Assembly: GCA_016858145.1 (NCBI GenBank)
Contig: JAEHOE010000168.1
Location: 173,656 to 237,655, forward strand
Direction: 5' to 3'
Source of the DNA: Edaphochlamys debaryana
Lineage: Eukaryota; Chlorophyta; Chlorophyceae; Chlamydomonadales
Length of the DNA stretch: 64,000 nucleotides
Shown here: piece after piece, positions 1 to 12,028 of the stretch
Position numbering within the stretch: the first letter of the stretch is position 1
Layout: each line of letters begins with the position of its first letter
Position numbers and translations under genes: made by a program
Notes under the pieces: generated by a model
Told to the model about the DNA's origin: nothing
Database searches by the model: none
The model's input: the letters and a program-made list of their open reading frames with translations, nothing else

Positions 1-2956
1 TTCAGGTGAGCCCACGAGAAGTTGAAGCGTGCCAAAAACTCCATCCACCGAGCTTGCCGGCGAGAGAGAGTCGGCACCCCCTGCAAAAAGGTGTTAGGAG
101 CATGGTCAGTTTTAACCGTGAACTCCAAACCGTCCACATAACAGCACCACTCCTGCAGCGCGCGCACTACGGCGAGGAGCTCTTGCTCGCCGGTGGTGTA
201 GCCACGCTCTGCGGGGGTGAATTTCTGCGAGGTGTAAGCGACAGGTCGCCCGTCCTGCAGAAGCACGGCACCAATACCGTAGAGGGACGCGTCCGTGACA
301 ACCTCAATACGGTACGGCAGTGCGGGGTCCGGAAACGCAAGTACGACATCACCGGTTACGGCGCTCTTCAGGGCCTCGAAGGCTGCATGGCACTCGGGGG
401 GCCAATCCTTCGGGTGTTTGAAAGCACCTGCGCGTGTCATATTAGTCAGGGGCGCGGCCAGTGCCGAGTAACTCCTGATAAACAGACGGAAGTAGTTGGT
501 GAGGCCCAAAAACGACCGCAGGTCTTGCAAGGTTTCCGGAGGGGGCCAGTCTCTAACAGACGCAACCTTACGGGGATCCATCCGTATGCCGTTGTGAGAG
601 ATGATATGGCCCAGGTACTCACATGTTGTTTGGGCCCATCTGCACTTACTGGCCTTGGCACGGAGCTGATGCTCACGTAGCAGCGACAGCACCTCGCGGA
701 CATGAGCCAGGTGCTCTTCCCAAGTCTTGCTGTAAATCAGCACGTCGCTGGCAGTAAGGCAGAGGAAGGGCCGAAGGGGGGAATGTGAGTAATTGAGTGG
801 CGGGGGAAGGGCGACGCTGATCAGGCGAGCCCAGCGCCAACTCACTCCAGGTACACGACCATGAACCCCTTTTTAATGCACCGGCCGAAAAGGTTGGCCA
901 TGCATTCGGAGAAGGTGCCTACAAAGCGACGCACGTAGCAGGGTCACGCATTGGGAGGTAGGGGTAACCCGCCACCCAATACAGCCTTACTTGGGGCATT
1001 AGTCAGACGGAAGCTGAGGATGGTAAATTCGTAATGCCCAAACGGCGTGCTGAAGGCAGTTTTAGGAATATCGGATTCCTGGATACGTATCTGGTTGTAT
1101 CCCTGTAGAGAGAGAGCAGCACTGGTTGTGGCGCCGGCAACGTACGGCAACCCCCAAGCAGCGCCCCTAAATCTCTACCTGCTGCAAATCGATGCTGGAG
1201 AAGTAACGCGCGCCGCGCAGCTTATCCAGAAGGTCATCGATGCGGGGTAAAGGGTAACGGTTCTTGACTGTGCGAGCGTTAAGCCCTACACAAGGCAAGA
1301 GCCGAAAGGGGATTAGCGCATCCTATGCTGACATGCACCAGGCAGGGGCCAGTTGCCTGAGCAGACAGCAGCGCTAACTTAACCTAAACTAAAGCAAGGA
1401 AAGGAGGTAACGAAGCGGCGAAGCGTTCCCATACCTCTGTAGTTGATCACCATGCGCAGCGTGCCGTCCTTTTTCCCGACGAAGAGGATGGGGGCGCACC
1501 ACGGTGAGGACGAGGGTCGTATCATGCCCTTAGCCAGCAGGTCCGTGACTTGACGCTTGACCTCCTCCAGCTCAAGAGGGGACAACCGATAGGGCCGTTT
1601 AGCAATGGGCGTAGAGTCAGGCAGCATAGGGATAACGTGTGTCATGGGACGAACGGGGGGCAGCTCCGTTATTGGCGCAAACACGTCTTGATACTCGTCC
1701 AGCAGAGTCTGTACGGCAGGGTCCGTATCAGGGGTGTCAGAGGAAGCAAGAGAAGCGTTGAGTGACGCACAAGGGTGTACCAACAGGGCATGAGCACCCT
1801 TACGCAACAGGCGCGCAGCTTCTTTGCGACCAATGCTCACAGGTGCAGTGCGTGCACAGATTGCAGCCGTTGCGAAGTTGACCTCAGCTACCGAATTGTC
1901 AGCCTCTCCCTCCCCCTCAGATGGAGGTGCGGGGACAAAAGGCACACGGCACGTCTCCGTGCCTTTACGCAACAGCAGGTCATTGCGGCCCATACGCACC
2001 TCAGCCAGTAGAGAGCGCAGAGTGCCAGAGCCCAGGACCAGAGACACGGGGTCGAGGAGTCCTGAAAGCACAAAGGGCCGGATGGTCAAGTGCATGGACC
2101 CAACAGAGATGCGCAAGCAGGCGCGGCCTATGATAGCTTGCGTACCCCCATCAGCAAGGGTGACCCGAGCGACAGCAGAGCGATCTAGGCGCAGCCCCAA
2201 CAGCTTGACCAACTCAGCGGATATGAAGTCATGACTGGCGCCCGTGTCGACCAGGGATAAGACACGTTGGCGCAGAGCACGAACTTCAATGACAGGCAGC
2301 CCATGTCCTGCGTCAGAGGCAGCAGCTCAGAGCAGGGACACACGGGGGTTGCGGTCAGAGTGTGTGACAGGGGCGGGGGCATGGAACCAGACCTCGGCAG
2401 CATCAGGGCTAGCAGGCAGAGGTAGCACCCGACCCGTCTCACTCATACCGTTGAACAGAGAGGTGCCCGCAGCGAAGCAAAGGACCCGTTCCATACCAGA
2501 GAGGAGCGAAGAAGCTTGTGCACGCTTGGCAGTGTAGGCGGGCAGGAGTAGAGCGAGGGAGGTCTCCGGTCTTGAGTCTCGAAAGCGACGGTAGACTTGA
2601 AGGCCAGCTTGCATCTCAGAAAAGGTTAGGGGTGCAAACCAGACCGTGCGCCCACCCAGAGACGCAGAGGACAAGGGGCAACCACGAGGCCACTCGACAT
2701 TACATGCGGCAGTGAACCCGGCCCTCACAGCGCTCAGATCAAAGTCAAAGCGCTTGCCGATCTTCTTCTCAATGTCCATTAGATGCTGTGGCCTGATAGC
2801 GCGGCACGGGCGCCATGCAATCTTAGAAGCGGCGGCAACAACTGGAGTAGCAGCACCAGCAGCATCAGCAACAGACACCAGACACGGCATACCCTCATCG
2901 GCCTGACTGCCACCGGTTGGCAGGGACAACAGCGACGAACACCCAGGAGTATGCAC
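1..2956 (-). pseudogene. Retroelement pol: methylase-like region, protease, RT, RNase H
   Basis: The frame opens with a region (about 2330-2850) recalling the degenerate phage-type N6-adenine methylase segment of some algal retroelements; the usual NPPF is not seen. A TGA near 2327 follows, then a retropepsin with a DTGA active site near 2260. RT runs from about 1620 leftwards and includes the catalytic YLDD, followed by an RNase H with a TDAS start and a conserved Glu. RT coding is interrupted at 1286-1434, 1103-1178, 919-990 and 748-845. Each gap starts GT, ends AG and restores frame and conserved residues on removal. Position 1 cuts the gene inside or after RNase H. Confidence 0.8.
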
Positions 2957-2980
2957 CCCCTCATCACCCTGGGCAGCCCC

Positions 2981-3844
2981 CTACTTGGGGCAGGCGGAGA
3001 CCTGGTGGTCAGCCGACCCGCACTTGAAGCATTGCCCGTGCCCCTTGCGCGTCAGGAAGACCTTACCGTTGCAGCCGAACGAGTCCATGTGCTCGGCGAG
3101 GTCCTTGCCAGCGTGCACCGCCTGGTCGATCAGGGCCTTGGCGCGGGCCGGGCCCACGGGGGGCAGCGACGGGCCAGCGCCCTCGTTGACCTTGGGCTTG
3201 CGGGCGCCGGGCTTGACGGCGGCCGCCAGCTTGGCCTTCTTCTTGGCCGGCTCGGCGCCCTTGGCCTGCAGGGAGGCAAGGCGGACAGCAGCAGCACGTG
3301 CAGACACAGCGTCTTTAGCAGCGTGCAGCTTCCGCTCTTCAGCCCGAACATGGGTGTACAGAGCCGCATAGGTTCTGAAGCAGTCGCCTTGCTGATCTGT
3401 CTGGCAGGCGGGGCCAAGGGTGGGATCAGATACCAAGCCCGTCTGGAACCAGAAGATCTTCTCGGACTCAGTAATGTCAGAGATGTTGGACCAGATGGCC
3501 TCTAAGCGCGACTGATAGGACGCTACAGTGTCCTTGTTCGCACCCCGCCACTCATACTTCTTCTGAAGCAGCTTCGAGCGGGCCTCATCAGCCTTAGGGC
3601 GGACAGTGGGAGCCCAGCGCGCCCTAATGGCCTATAGAAACCCTTGCACACGGCCCGGAGTGGCCGAGGCAGACACCTTCTCCAGATCGAGAACGGGCAG
3701 GGGCAGCGAGGACTTCTGCTTACTCACCGCAGCGACGGGGGTCTGGCCGTTGGAGCCGCTGGGGCCAGCGCCACCCTCCGGACGGTGCAGCTCTGCAGGC
3801 CGGTCAGGGATAGGGCCAGCAAGAGGGGCGTTAGTGGCCGTTTG
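2981..3844 (-). pseudogene. Retroelement gag with CCHC zinc knuckle
   Basis: This is the nucleocapsid/capsid-type part of the element. It is an alpha-helical, Lys/Ala-rich protein ending in a CCHC knuckle of the form CxxCGxxxHxxxxC just before a TAG at 2981-2983. A second TAG at 3632-3634 interrupts the same frame; sequence on both sides reads as one protein. The N-terminus is missing because the ARPC2 fragment abuts it near 3850. The 2981 stop lies inside a 78-bp GT...AG segment whose removal would keep the frame, so it may be a short intron rather than a true end. Confidence 0.7.
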
Positions 3845-3850
3845 GGCGCG

Positions 3851-4931
3851 GGCGCTGCCCCTGCTCCCACACTCCACCCCCTTCCACCCTCGCCTGCCCA
3901 CCCACCTCCCTTCCACCCCCCTCCACCCCCCAGGCAAGTGTTCCGGGCCCTCGAGGCGGGGACGCTGCAGGGGGGCCCTCCGCTGCTGTGCTGCAACACG
4001 CCGGGGCAGGTGAGCGGCCAGGCGGCGGGGCCGTCGTCCGGGATCCTGGGGCACAGGCAGGCGGGCAGATGGGTCGGCGGAGAAGGCATCGACGGGTTGC
4101 ATCGCCGGGTCGGATGGGTCCGCGGGGGCCGTTGTGGAGAGGCTGGGTACACAGGCTGCCGGGGCCATCACAGGGGCGGGCGTGAAGGGGTGGGCGGCGT
4201 GCCTCGTGCAGCCAGGTTGAGCCCTCGGGCCGCGTGCCAGCTCCACCCCAAGCCCCTGGACGCTGCTGCCCCACGCCGCTGCCGCATGCGTTCCTGCGTC
4301 CTCCAAACCCAAAGCTCTGACAACCCCCAACGACCCCCCAACACCCCCCGACACCACCCTACCCCCCCGGAAACACGCCCCTCCCCCCCCCTCCGCACGC
4401 CCCAGGCCTACGTGATCAAGCCCGCCGGCCCCGACGCCGTGGCGCTGGTGTTTCCCCTGGTCTTCAGCAGCCGCCAGGACGCAGCCATAGGCGTGGCGTG
4501 CCTGCAGGCAAGGGGGGAGGGAAGGGAAGGGGGGAGAAGAAAGGGGGGGAGGGAGATGCGGGAGGGAGCGGGCATTGCGAGCCTGGAAGCAGGGGTTGAA
4601 GGGGGGAGGTACTTGGGGACTGGCGTGGGGGCGGTGGCAACGGGGAAGGGGAGCAGTCCGCGCAGCACAGGTGCGGGGCCACGGGCTCACCAAAACCCTA
4701 GCCCTCCGCATCCGTGGTGCTTGGAGGCACCCTCGGCCCTCGGCATCTAATCGCTTCAGGTTGGCCCCTGAGACCCCGCCCGCTTCAAGCTCGTAGCCCG
4801 AAACACACAGCCTGCCTCGAGGCTCGACCCCTGGCCCATGCCCCTCTCCTCCCCGCCCCCGCCCCCGCTCCCCCCTGCAGGAGTTTGTGGAGGCACGGCG
4901 GGGCGCAGCGCTGGTTAGAGCTCCCATCGTG
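3851..4931 (+). pseudogene. Partial ARPC2 duplicate (exons 5, 6 and part of 7)
   Basis: The segment matches 33645-34725 of the intact ARPC2 gene at a constant offset of 29,794 bp, introns included. I saw only scattered substitutions and no indel from 3934 to 4931. It covers copies of exon 5 (3934-4009), exon 6 (4406-4507) and the first about 50 bases of exon 7 (4881-4931). Similarity stops abruptly on both sides, at the retroelement gag (left) and at paralogue A (right). With no start, no stop and no other exons it cannot encode ARPC2. The near identity of intron sequence implies a recent copy. Confidence 0.92.
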
Positions 4932-6116
4932 GCGGCGAGGGGGCTGCTGGCGGGGCCAACCTCTCCAGGCTCGGTGTAGCACGAAATGCCAATCCAGGGC
5001 GGGGAGGGCCCAGCGGAGGCGGAGGCGGAGCTCGAGGCGTTAAGGCGCGACTCCTCGAGGGTTAGGCCGCGGGCGAACGCCGCTTCGCCCGTGGGCGTGT
5101 TGACGGAGCTGCGGCGGCTGTGGGGCCGGCTGCCGCCACTCGCCGAGCCCTTCCCGGTACCCAGTAGACCCCGGAGCAGGCCCATCAGGCGACTGCCTTG
5201 GCGGCCGCCGCCGGCCAGCTCGCCCTCCTGCACCCCAGAGGCAAGCGGCGAGAGTGCGCCGCCAGGGCCGCCGACGTCCGGGGGAGAGGCGTCCGCTAGG
5301 ACGGCACTTGCGTCGTGGGCACCCGCTGGAGAGGTAGCTGTTGCGGCCGCGGCTGTGGCGGCTGCCGTGGTGATGGAGGCTAGTGGCTCGGCGGAGGACG
5401 CCTCCAGCTTGCACTCCTCCGACCCCACCTCGCACACCACACGGGGGTCCAGAGGGGCAGCCGGAGCGCAGAACTCGGGCCGCGGAGGCGGCAGCAGCGG
5501 CGGCACTACCTCCTCACTCGCCTCGTCGCCATCAAAGCAGCTGCCGCCGAAGCCACCGCTACCGTCGCCCGTGCCGCTCCGAGGCAGCGTCTGCGGCCCC
5601 GCCCTAGCCGCGCCCGTGCCCCCTTGCGCCCAGGCAGCAGCGCGCACCCCGCCACCGCTGGCGCCGCCGCCACTGTCCGCCGCAGGTGGAGCGGCCGCGT
5701 CCAGCGATGTGCGCAACAGCATGTGGCGTGCGCTGCCAGGCCGGGGTGCGCCGGCGCCGCTCCAGACGGTGGAGGCGGCGGCGGTGGTCATGGCAGGCGG
5801 GCGGCGTACCTCGTCGAGCGACCAGCGGCCTCGCTCCCTAGCGCCCCGGCCGTCGGCCCGCTGCCAGGACGGTGCGTCGCCGCTGCCGGGCCGGAAGTCG
5901 CCAGAGCCCGGGCGGCGGCGGCCCACCGGCGGCCCCGATCCCACGGCGGGTGTTGAAAACGGAAGCGAGGAGCAGGGGCCGGTGCTAACGCCGCCGCCGC
6001 TGCCGCCGCTTCGGGGTCTGTCCGTGCAGCGGCTCAGCCGTCCCAGCTCTGCGTCAGAGCTCAGGCCGGTGACGCCGGCGGCCGGCGGCACGCCGGCCTG
6101 CTGCAGACTGCGCCGA

Positions 6117-6149
<33 letters not shown>

Positions 6150-9100
6150 CAGCGATAGAACCCCGCCGCCGAGGCCGCGGAGACCGCCGCCGCCGCCGCC
6201 TCCGGCGTTCCCAGCGACAGCAGCACTCGGGCCGAGAAGCCGCGCGAGCCCCCCAGGGCCGAGGCAGTGGCGGCCGCGGCGGCGGCAGTAGAGCCGCTGG
6301 ACGCTGTCGGGGGCGCCGTCGCCGCTGGCGGCGGCGGCTGCAGCTGCGGAGGTGGCGGCCGCCCGCCGGGCAGCCACACGGGGCAGGCGACGCCCAATAG
6401 CGTGGCCTGTGCGGCGTACGACTCACTCGCGTGCGGGCCGCTGCGGACGCCGCCGGGTCCCGTCGAAGGCGCGCGGATGGGCTGCTGGCCGTCGGTGCAG
6501 GACTGTAGGGCAACCTCCAGAGTGGCAGTGTCGCTGGTGGCCAGGGGGTCAGGGCCGAGGTGTGGGTGGGGGTCGGCGCCGCACAGGGCCAGGGTCGCGG
6601 AGGCGCCACAGGCGGCGGCGGGGCTCGGAGGCGCGTCGGCCCCGAGCGGGGCTGCGTCCAGGAGGGGTGGGTCGGTGCTGCTGCCGTTCCGGCTCTCTGC
6701 AAGGGCAACGGGCATTCGAGCGCGCATGTGTGCATTGGCGGGAGGCACTGGAACCCCACACGCTCAGTGCACGGACTCGCCGCGGTAGCTGGCACCTGGA
6801 TGGCAGGCCCTTCCCCCATCTATCCTTACGGCTCCCTGCCACCACGGACAAGCTCGCATGCTCCCGACGCAATCCCGGCCCCGACGCACCCCGCGGGCGA
6901 CTCATGAACTTTTTGAGGGACCTCGCCAAAGCGCCCACCACGCCGCTCCGCCAGGACACGCCAGCCGAGCCCGGCGCCCCCGACCCAGATCGCAACACCG
7001 CCGAGCCAGCCCCCGCTTCCGGCCCCACCGCCGCGCCGCGTAACGCCAGCAGAGTCTCGGCCCAGCCCAGCCCCGAGGCGGCGGCGGGCAGCCCATGCAG
7101 ACCACCCAACGCCAGCCCCTGCGTTGTCGCCAGCAGCCGCCCGGACCCAGGCCCATAGCGGACGTCGGCCGCGGCCACAGCCGCGCCCGTTCCCGCGACG
7201 CTGTGCCCCCTGCGTCTGGGGTGCTGGTGCGGGAGGGCCTGGGACCAGGTCCCGAGGGACCGGCGCGACCAAACCTCGCTCGTGCTGTTGGCGTCTTGGC
7301 CGCGAGCCGGGGCGGCAGCGGAAGGGTGTTGCTGTGACACGGGCCGGTCAAGGCTGAGGTGAGGGGCGCCCGCGCTGCAGGCGCGACCGCCGGGCGGCAG
7401 GCGCGTGGGGAGGGTGGTGTGCGGGGGAAGCGTGATGGTGCAGAGCAGGCGGCTTTGCGGCACGCCCCCTGACGCGCCTCCCGACCAGCCCGCAGGCGCT
7501 CCAAGCGAGCGGGAAGGCCCGGCGGTGGCCCAGTCGTCCGAGGCGGCGGCGGCCGTATTCCGGGCGCTGTTCAGCTCGTCTAGCACGCTGCCGGAGTGCG
7601 GCGGGGCCCAGTCGATGGCGGTTGGAGCCGTTGCGGCGTGGTGCACGTGTGCCGCAGACCTGAGGGGCCGGGGGAGGCGAGCGTGAGCGGGGGTAGCCGC
7701 GGGTGGTACGGCGGCTAGCGCCGGCGTTCCCTCTGTATATGGGTTATAGTGCTCCACAGCTTCACATGTTCACATCTGCATGGTGGGCACGCACGCACGA
7801 GCCCGGGAGCCGCGTGCTCACCTCACGACCAAGTCCGCCAGCGCAGTGGGGCGGCGCGGGGGCGGCCGATGGGGGGCGGCGTCCAACGAGGCCCGCCCCG
7901 ATCTCCCCATGCCCCTGTGGGCAGCTGCTGCTACCGCCGCAACGCCACCGCCGTGTGCCAGGCGCGGGCGGCCCGCGGGGGCGTCGTTACTGGTCGCAGC
8001 AACCGCGACCGCCGGGGTCCCCGCATGTGTCGTGCCGCCTTCGTCTAGATTTGCGTACCACTCACTGTCATTGCCGCCGCGTCCTGAGGGCAAGGGGTAC
8101 CATTGCAAATTTGGCGCGGGCCACTCTCCTAAGACACAAGGAGGTATGAGGGAAAGAGTTGCCGAGAGCAGGTCCCCACCCCTCCCACGCACCCGTCTCC
8201 ACCAGTGCCGCCTGAGCCGTACCCGCGAGAGACACCACCAGCGCCTCGCCGCCGCTGGGGGGCGCCCCGCGAGCCCAACTGCCCGCCGAGGAGGCGGCAG
8301 CCGCCCCGCCCGACACCACGGTCCCGAGCAGTCGTTGCCAGCGGCTGCCAGCGGCGGTGGCGGTGACGGTGGCGGTGGCGGGGGCCGGGGGCTGGGGCCG
8401 GGGGGGCTGGCTGGGCCGCTGGGCGCTCTGCGGCTGGCGGCCGCGAGGGGGGTGCGGGCAGTCGGGACTCACGAGCCCCGCAGCACCCGAGGAGGCCCGG
8501 CCCAGAGCCAGAAGGCCGGCGGTGGCAGAGGCGATTTGGGTTGAGGATCGCTTGAGGGGCGGCGTCCCCGCCAGCCCTACCAGGTCCATGCTGGTCGCCG
8601 CCCCTGCCGACTCAAGCGCTGATGCGCCCAGGTTTAGAGAGGCCGCCTCCCCCAGGCCCGGGCAGCAACCCCGGCGCGCCCGCGTCCCTCCGCTCCGTGA
8701 GCTTAGACAGCAGCAGTGCGTCGTGCATGTCGTACAGTTCCGTACAGCGCCAGCCTGGGGGCCGTGTGGCACGAACACAGTGGCACACACCGACACTCAG
8801 GGCAGGAGTGGGGCATATAGCTGGTTGGAACCGTGAGGGCGAGCATTGCCACCTGAAGAGCAGCCAGTGTGAAGCATTGCGGCCCACAAGACCTTCCGTG
8901 CGAAGGCCCCCTCACCTGCGCTTGCCATGAGGAGCGCTCCGTATCGGCTGACGGCCTGTGAGCAGGCGGCGTCAGCTGTGGCGGCGGCAGCAGCGGAGGC
9001 AGCCGCAGTGGCGACACGAACAGAGCGAGCACCGCCAAGGTCTCCACCATCCTCCCATCCGCCAAGCTGCGCGGACTCAAGGCCGCTCCCCCGCCGCAGC

Positions 9101-11190
9101 GGGGAGGAAGCCTCCGCGCCTGCACCCGCCGCGGCGGAAGCAATGGCGGCCAGAGCCTCGCTATTCTCTCCAGCGCTCAGGAGGGACCAGCGCGCAGCCA
9201 CCAAGGCAGGGTCTGCCAGAGGGAGGTCATCTCCCGGCCACGGACTGCCCCGCTCGCTGCCAAACCCATCTCGCGGTGGCAGCTGCGGCGGCTCCCCGAG
9301 CGGCGCCTCGCCGCCGGCGGTGAGGCGGTAGAGGGGCAGCAGCGGCTGCGGCGGGGCGCTGGCGGAGGCACCCACGGCGCACGCGCCGCTGAAGGTGGCG
9401 GGACCGGGAAGGGCCCCGGAACCGGGGAGGGCAGTGCACTCGGGGGGTGAGGCAGAGGTGCTGGTAGGCTGCATTGCGCCGTTGGGCGGGGCCGCTGCGG
9501 TGATGACAAGGGAGGCGCTGGCGGCGCCGCCGGTGGAGCCGGTGGCGTTCGCTCGGGTGGAGGGTGGCGGCTCGTGCGTGCCCAGCAGCAGCGATGAGGC
9601 AGATATGTACGACAGCGGCATACCGCTGGAGGCGGCGGCGGCGGCGGCGGCCTCGGCGCTGATGCCAGCATCCAGCAGCGCCGCTGCGGCGGCGGAAGCG
9701 GTCTCCTTGTCTGCGTGGCTTCCCATCCACTGCAGCCCCGCCGCCCCGGGGCCCAGGGACGCCACGCAACCATCCAGGCCCAAGGGGTCACCGCCGCCGG
9801 CGGAGCCCGCGGCACCGTCGCAAGCGGATAGAGTCTGCGAGGCAGGCAGTTGGGCCAACGGCGGCGGAGGCGGAGGCGGCAGCGCAGGTGGTGCCGCTGT
9901 CGTACTGGCGGTGCGCTGTCGCGCCGCCACCCGCAGCTGGATGGCCGCCGCCACCGCCGCCTCCGCCTCCGCCACGTCCTGCCAGTTGGCGGGGGGCAGC
10001 TCCGCCGGGGCCTTGAACCCCTCCTGACGGCGCATCGGGAGCGCGCCGCCGCCAGAGACCCGCCCAGCGGTGGCGGGAGTGGCGGCATGGGGAGAGCCGG
10101 GTCTGCTCTCGCGCGTGCGTGGCCCCTTTGCGTCGGTGGCAGCGGCACCAGCGGGGCTGGCGGCGGAAGAGGCGTGCCAGGGCAGCTCCGTTGGCTTGCC
10201 AGCCGCCTCCGCCTCAGCCGCCTCAGCACCCGCCCCGGGGCCAGAGTGCCGGTGCCGGCCGTGGCCGAGCGACAGCAGCCGCCCAAACACACGGCCTGCC
10301 GGCGGGGCCGGGCGATCAGTGCCAGAGCTGTGCCCGCCCGTGCCCACCGCCGTTGCCGCCGGGGAGCCCGAGCCCTGTCCGTCCGAGCCCGCGCCCGCGG
10401 ACCCCGTGCACGCTGTGTGTGTGGCGACGGACGAACCCTGCAGCGATACCGGGGCCGTGAACGCCGGCGGCGCCGCCAGCCAGCTGAAGCCGGCGGCCGT
10501 GGAGCTCCGGCGCCGTGCCCCCGCCAGCGCCCGCCAGGGTGTGCCGCTGGCGCTGTGGCGGGGCCGGGGGGCGCTGCCCTGGCTCCCGCTGCCCCTACCG
10601 CTCGTTTGAGGCGTGTCGCCCTCTCCGTCCGTGGGGCTGCCGGTGAGTCCGATGGCCAGACGAGATCCCGCCCAGGGGCCGTGCGGAGTTGCGGACGTGA
10701 GTAAGGGGGTGCGGCCCGGTGTGGGATGAGCGGCGGCGGAGAAGCGACGCGCGCGGGAGGGGGCAGAGTGGGCCGCGGTCTCGCCTGGAAACGTGGCTGC
10801 GGGGAAACCCCCGGACGCATCCGCCCCCGGTAGATTTAGGTAGGTGGAGCACGCCTCCTGCGCAGGCGCGTGTGAGCGGGGGGGGTGGGGGGTTTCAGCA
10901 GGTAAGCGGCATGTGGAAACGCTCGGTGTCCGAGTGACACCCCTCAATAGCGGAAAGCAGGGGCCCAGACGCCCAGACGGCCCCACTGGAAGTCTCGGGC
11001 TCTGACGCTGCACCCACCAGGCCGAGACCCGGTCCCGCGCCCCAACACCGCAGGGGCGGCCGGCCGGCAAGCAGAGCCTCCCACGCTTCCTGCACACAAG
11101 GACACAGCGCGGAACGAGGAGGTTGAAACGAGTGGAGTCGCTGGGCTTGCAGTCCAAAGCCAAGACAGCACTCTGCACGCAACCGCCAAC

Positions 11191-11200
11191 GGTCAACCGC
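11191..11200. repeat. Target-site duplication, left copy (GGTCAACCGC)
   Basis: Identical to 14180-14189. The un-duplicated site is readable in paralogue B (27383-27392, one base different) and, inverted, in paralogue C near 39466-39475. Confidence 0.88.
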
Positions 11201-11406
11201 AGGGGAGAGGGGAGCTCCACTCGCGACTTGCTCGTCCAAATTTCCCAAAATGGCACTTTCGGCCCCCCTCCGCACGTCGAGACCAACACCGCTTGGCTTC
11301 GTTATACACTTAGGTCCACTAGAGCACTTGAAAAAGGCCAGACAGCGTGGTCGCTGGGACGCGAAATCGATTGCTCGCAAATCGCCTCGGCGGGGCTGCA
11401 GACCAC
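11201..11406 (+). repeat. Left terminal inverted repeat of the Mutator-like element
   Basis: About 206 bp matching the reverse complement of 13974-14179. It begins AGGGGAGAGGGGAGCTCC immediately after the left target duplication. Identity ends at the GACCAC near 11406. Confidence 0.9.
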
Positions 11407-12028
11407 TCTATCAGCTCCATATGTAGGCTAGATACACCAAGATGCCATCTGGAGGGACCGGGAGCGCCTGGAGGAAGCTTACTCAGGCGCTCGTGGTGAG
11501 CGGGGTCGGCAACGGGAACGGACGCGACGTAGGCCGAGGGAAGGGGCGACTGGGCTGCCCAAGCGTCAAAGGGGATTCTGTGGCATAAGGAGGTCATGTT
11601 AGGGCGGGCTCCAGGCTGGAAACCTCTCGCCCTGCGTCGCTGTGCTTACGCGCGACAGTTGCCGCCGATGGCAGACTCAGCGACTGAAGCCGCTTGTTGC
11701 GTACGCGCCGAAGCGGTCGGCAAAGGGGATTCTTTGTATTCAAAGATAGTAGCAGGGCAAAACAGCTGGGGAAACGGGGCACGCTCGAGGACGCTGTGCT
11801 TACGCGCGTTTTGGCGGGAGGCCATCTGGGTCGGGGCCTGGCCTGGGAACGCGTGCCCGGGACAACCGGGTTACTCCCGGCGCCTGTTTCTGTGCCCTTG
11901 AACATCTGCACGCTTCGTACAAGCAGTGTTCCCCTCAGGGCTGCAGTGCAAAGGTGGGATAAAACTCACCCCCGCTTGTTACCCGCCCTTGCCCCATCCA
12001 TCCGCAGGTACTGCTTCTTCTGGCTGAG

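Larger units (their letters stand above)
1..3850 (-). mobile_element. Ty3/gypsy-type LTR retroelement, truncated copy
   Basis: On the minus strand the order is gag with a zinc knuckle, a methylase-like region, an aspartic protease, reverse transcriptase and RNase H, then the window edge. This order (protease before RT) and the RT motifs are typical of Ty3/gypsy elements. Integrase and the 3' LTR would lie left of position 1. No LTR is visible. The gag end is cut near 3850, where an ARPC2 fragment begins. Three in-frame stops (near 3632, 2981 and 2327) lie in one otherwise open frame. The RT part is divided by four short GT-AG introns. It is either a decaying copy or a host-retained gene; the sequence does not decide. 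Confidence 0.85.

Noticed and set aside
1..3850. Interpreting the retroelement as a Copia element or a viral insertion
   Set aside because: Protease-RT-RNase H order, the RT motif set and the CCHC gag fit Ty3/gypsy. No envelope or viral structural gene was seen.
5000..6160. Plus-strand ORF of 390 codons
   Set aside because: It is the complement of the last exon of paralogue A. The minus strand is conserved as protein in paralogue C; the plus frame is not.
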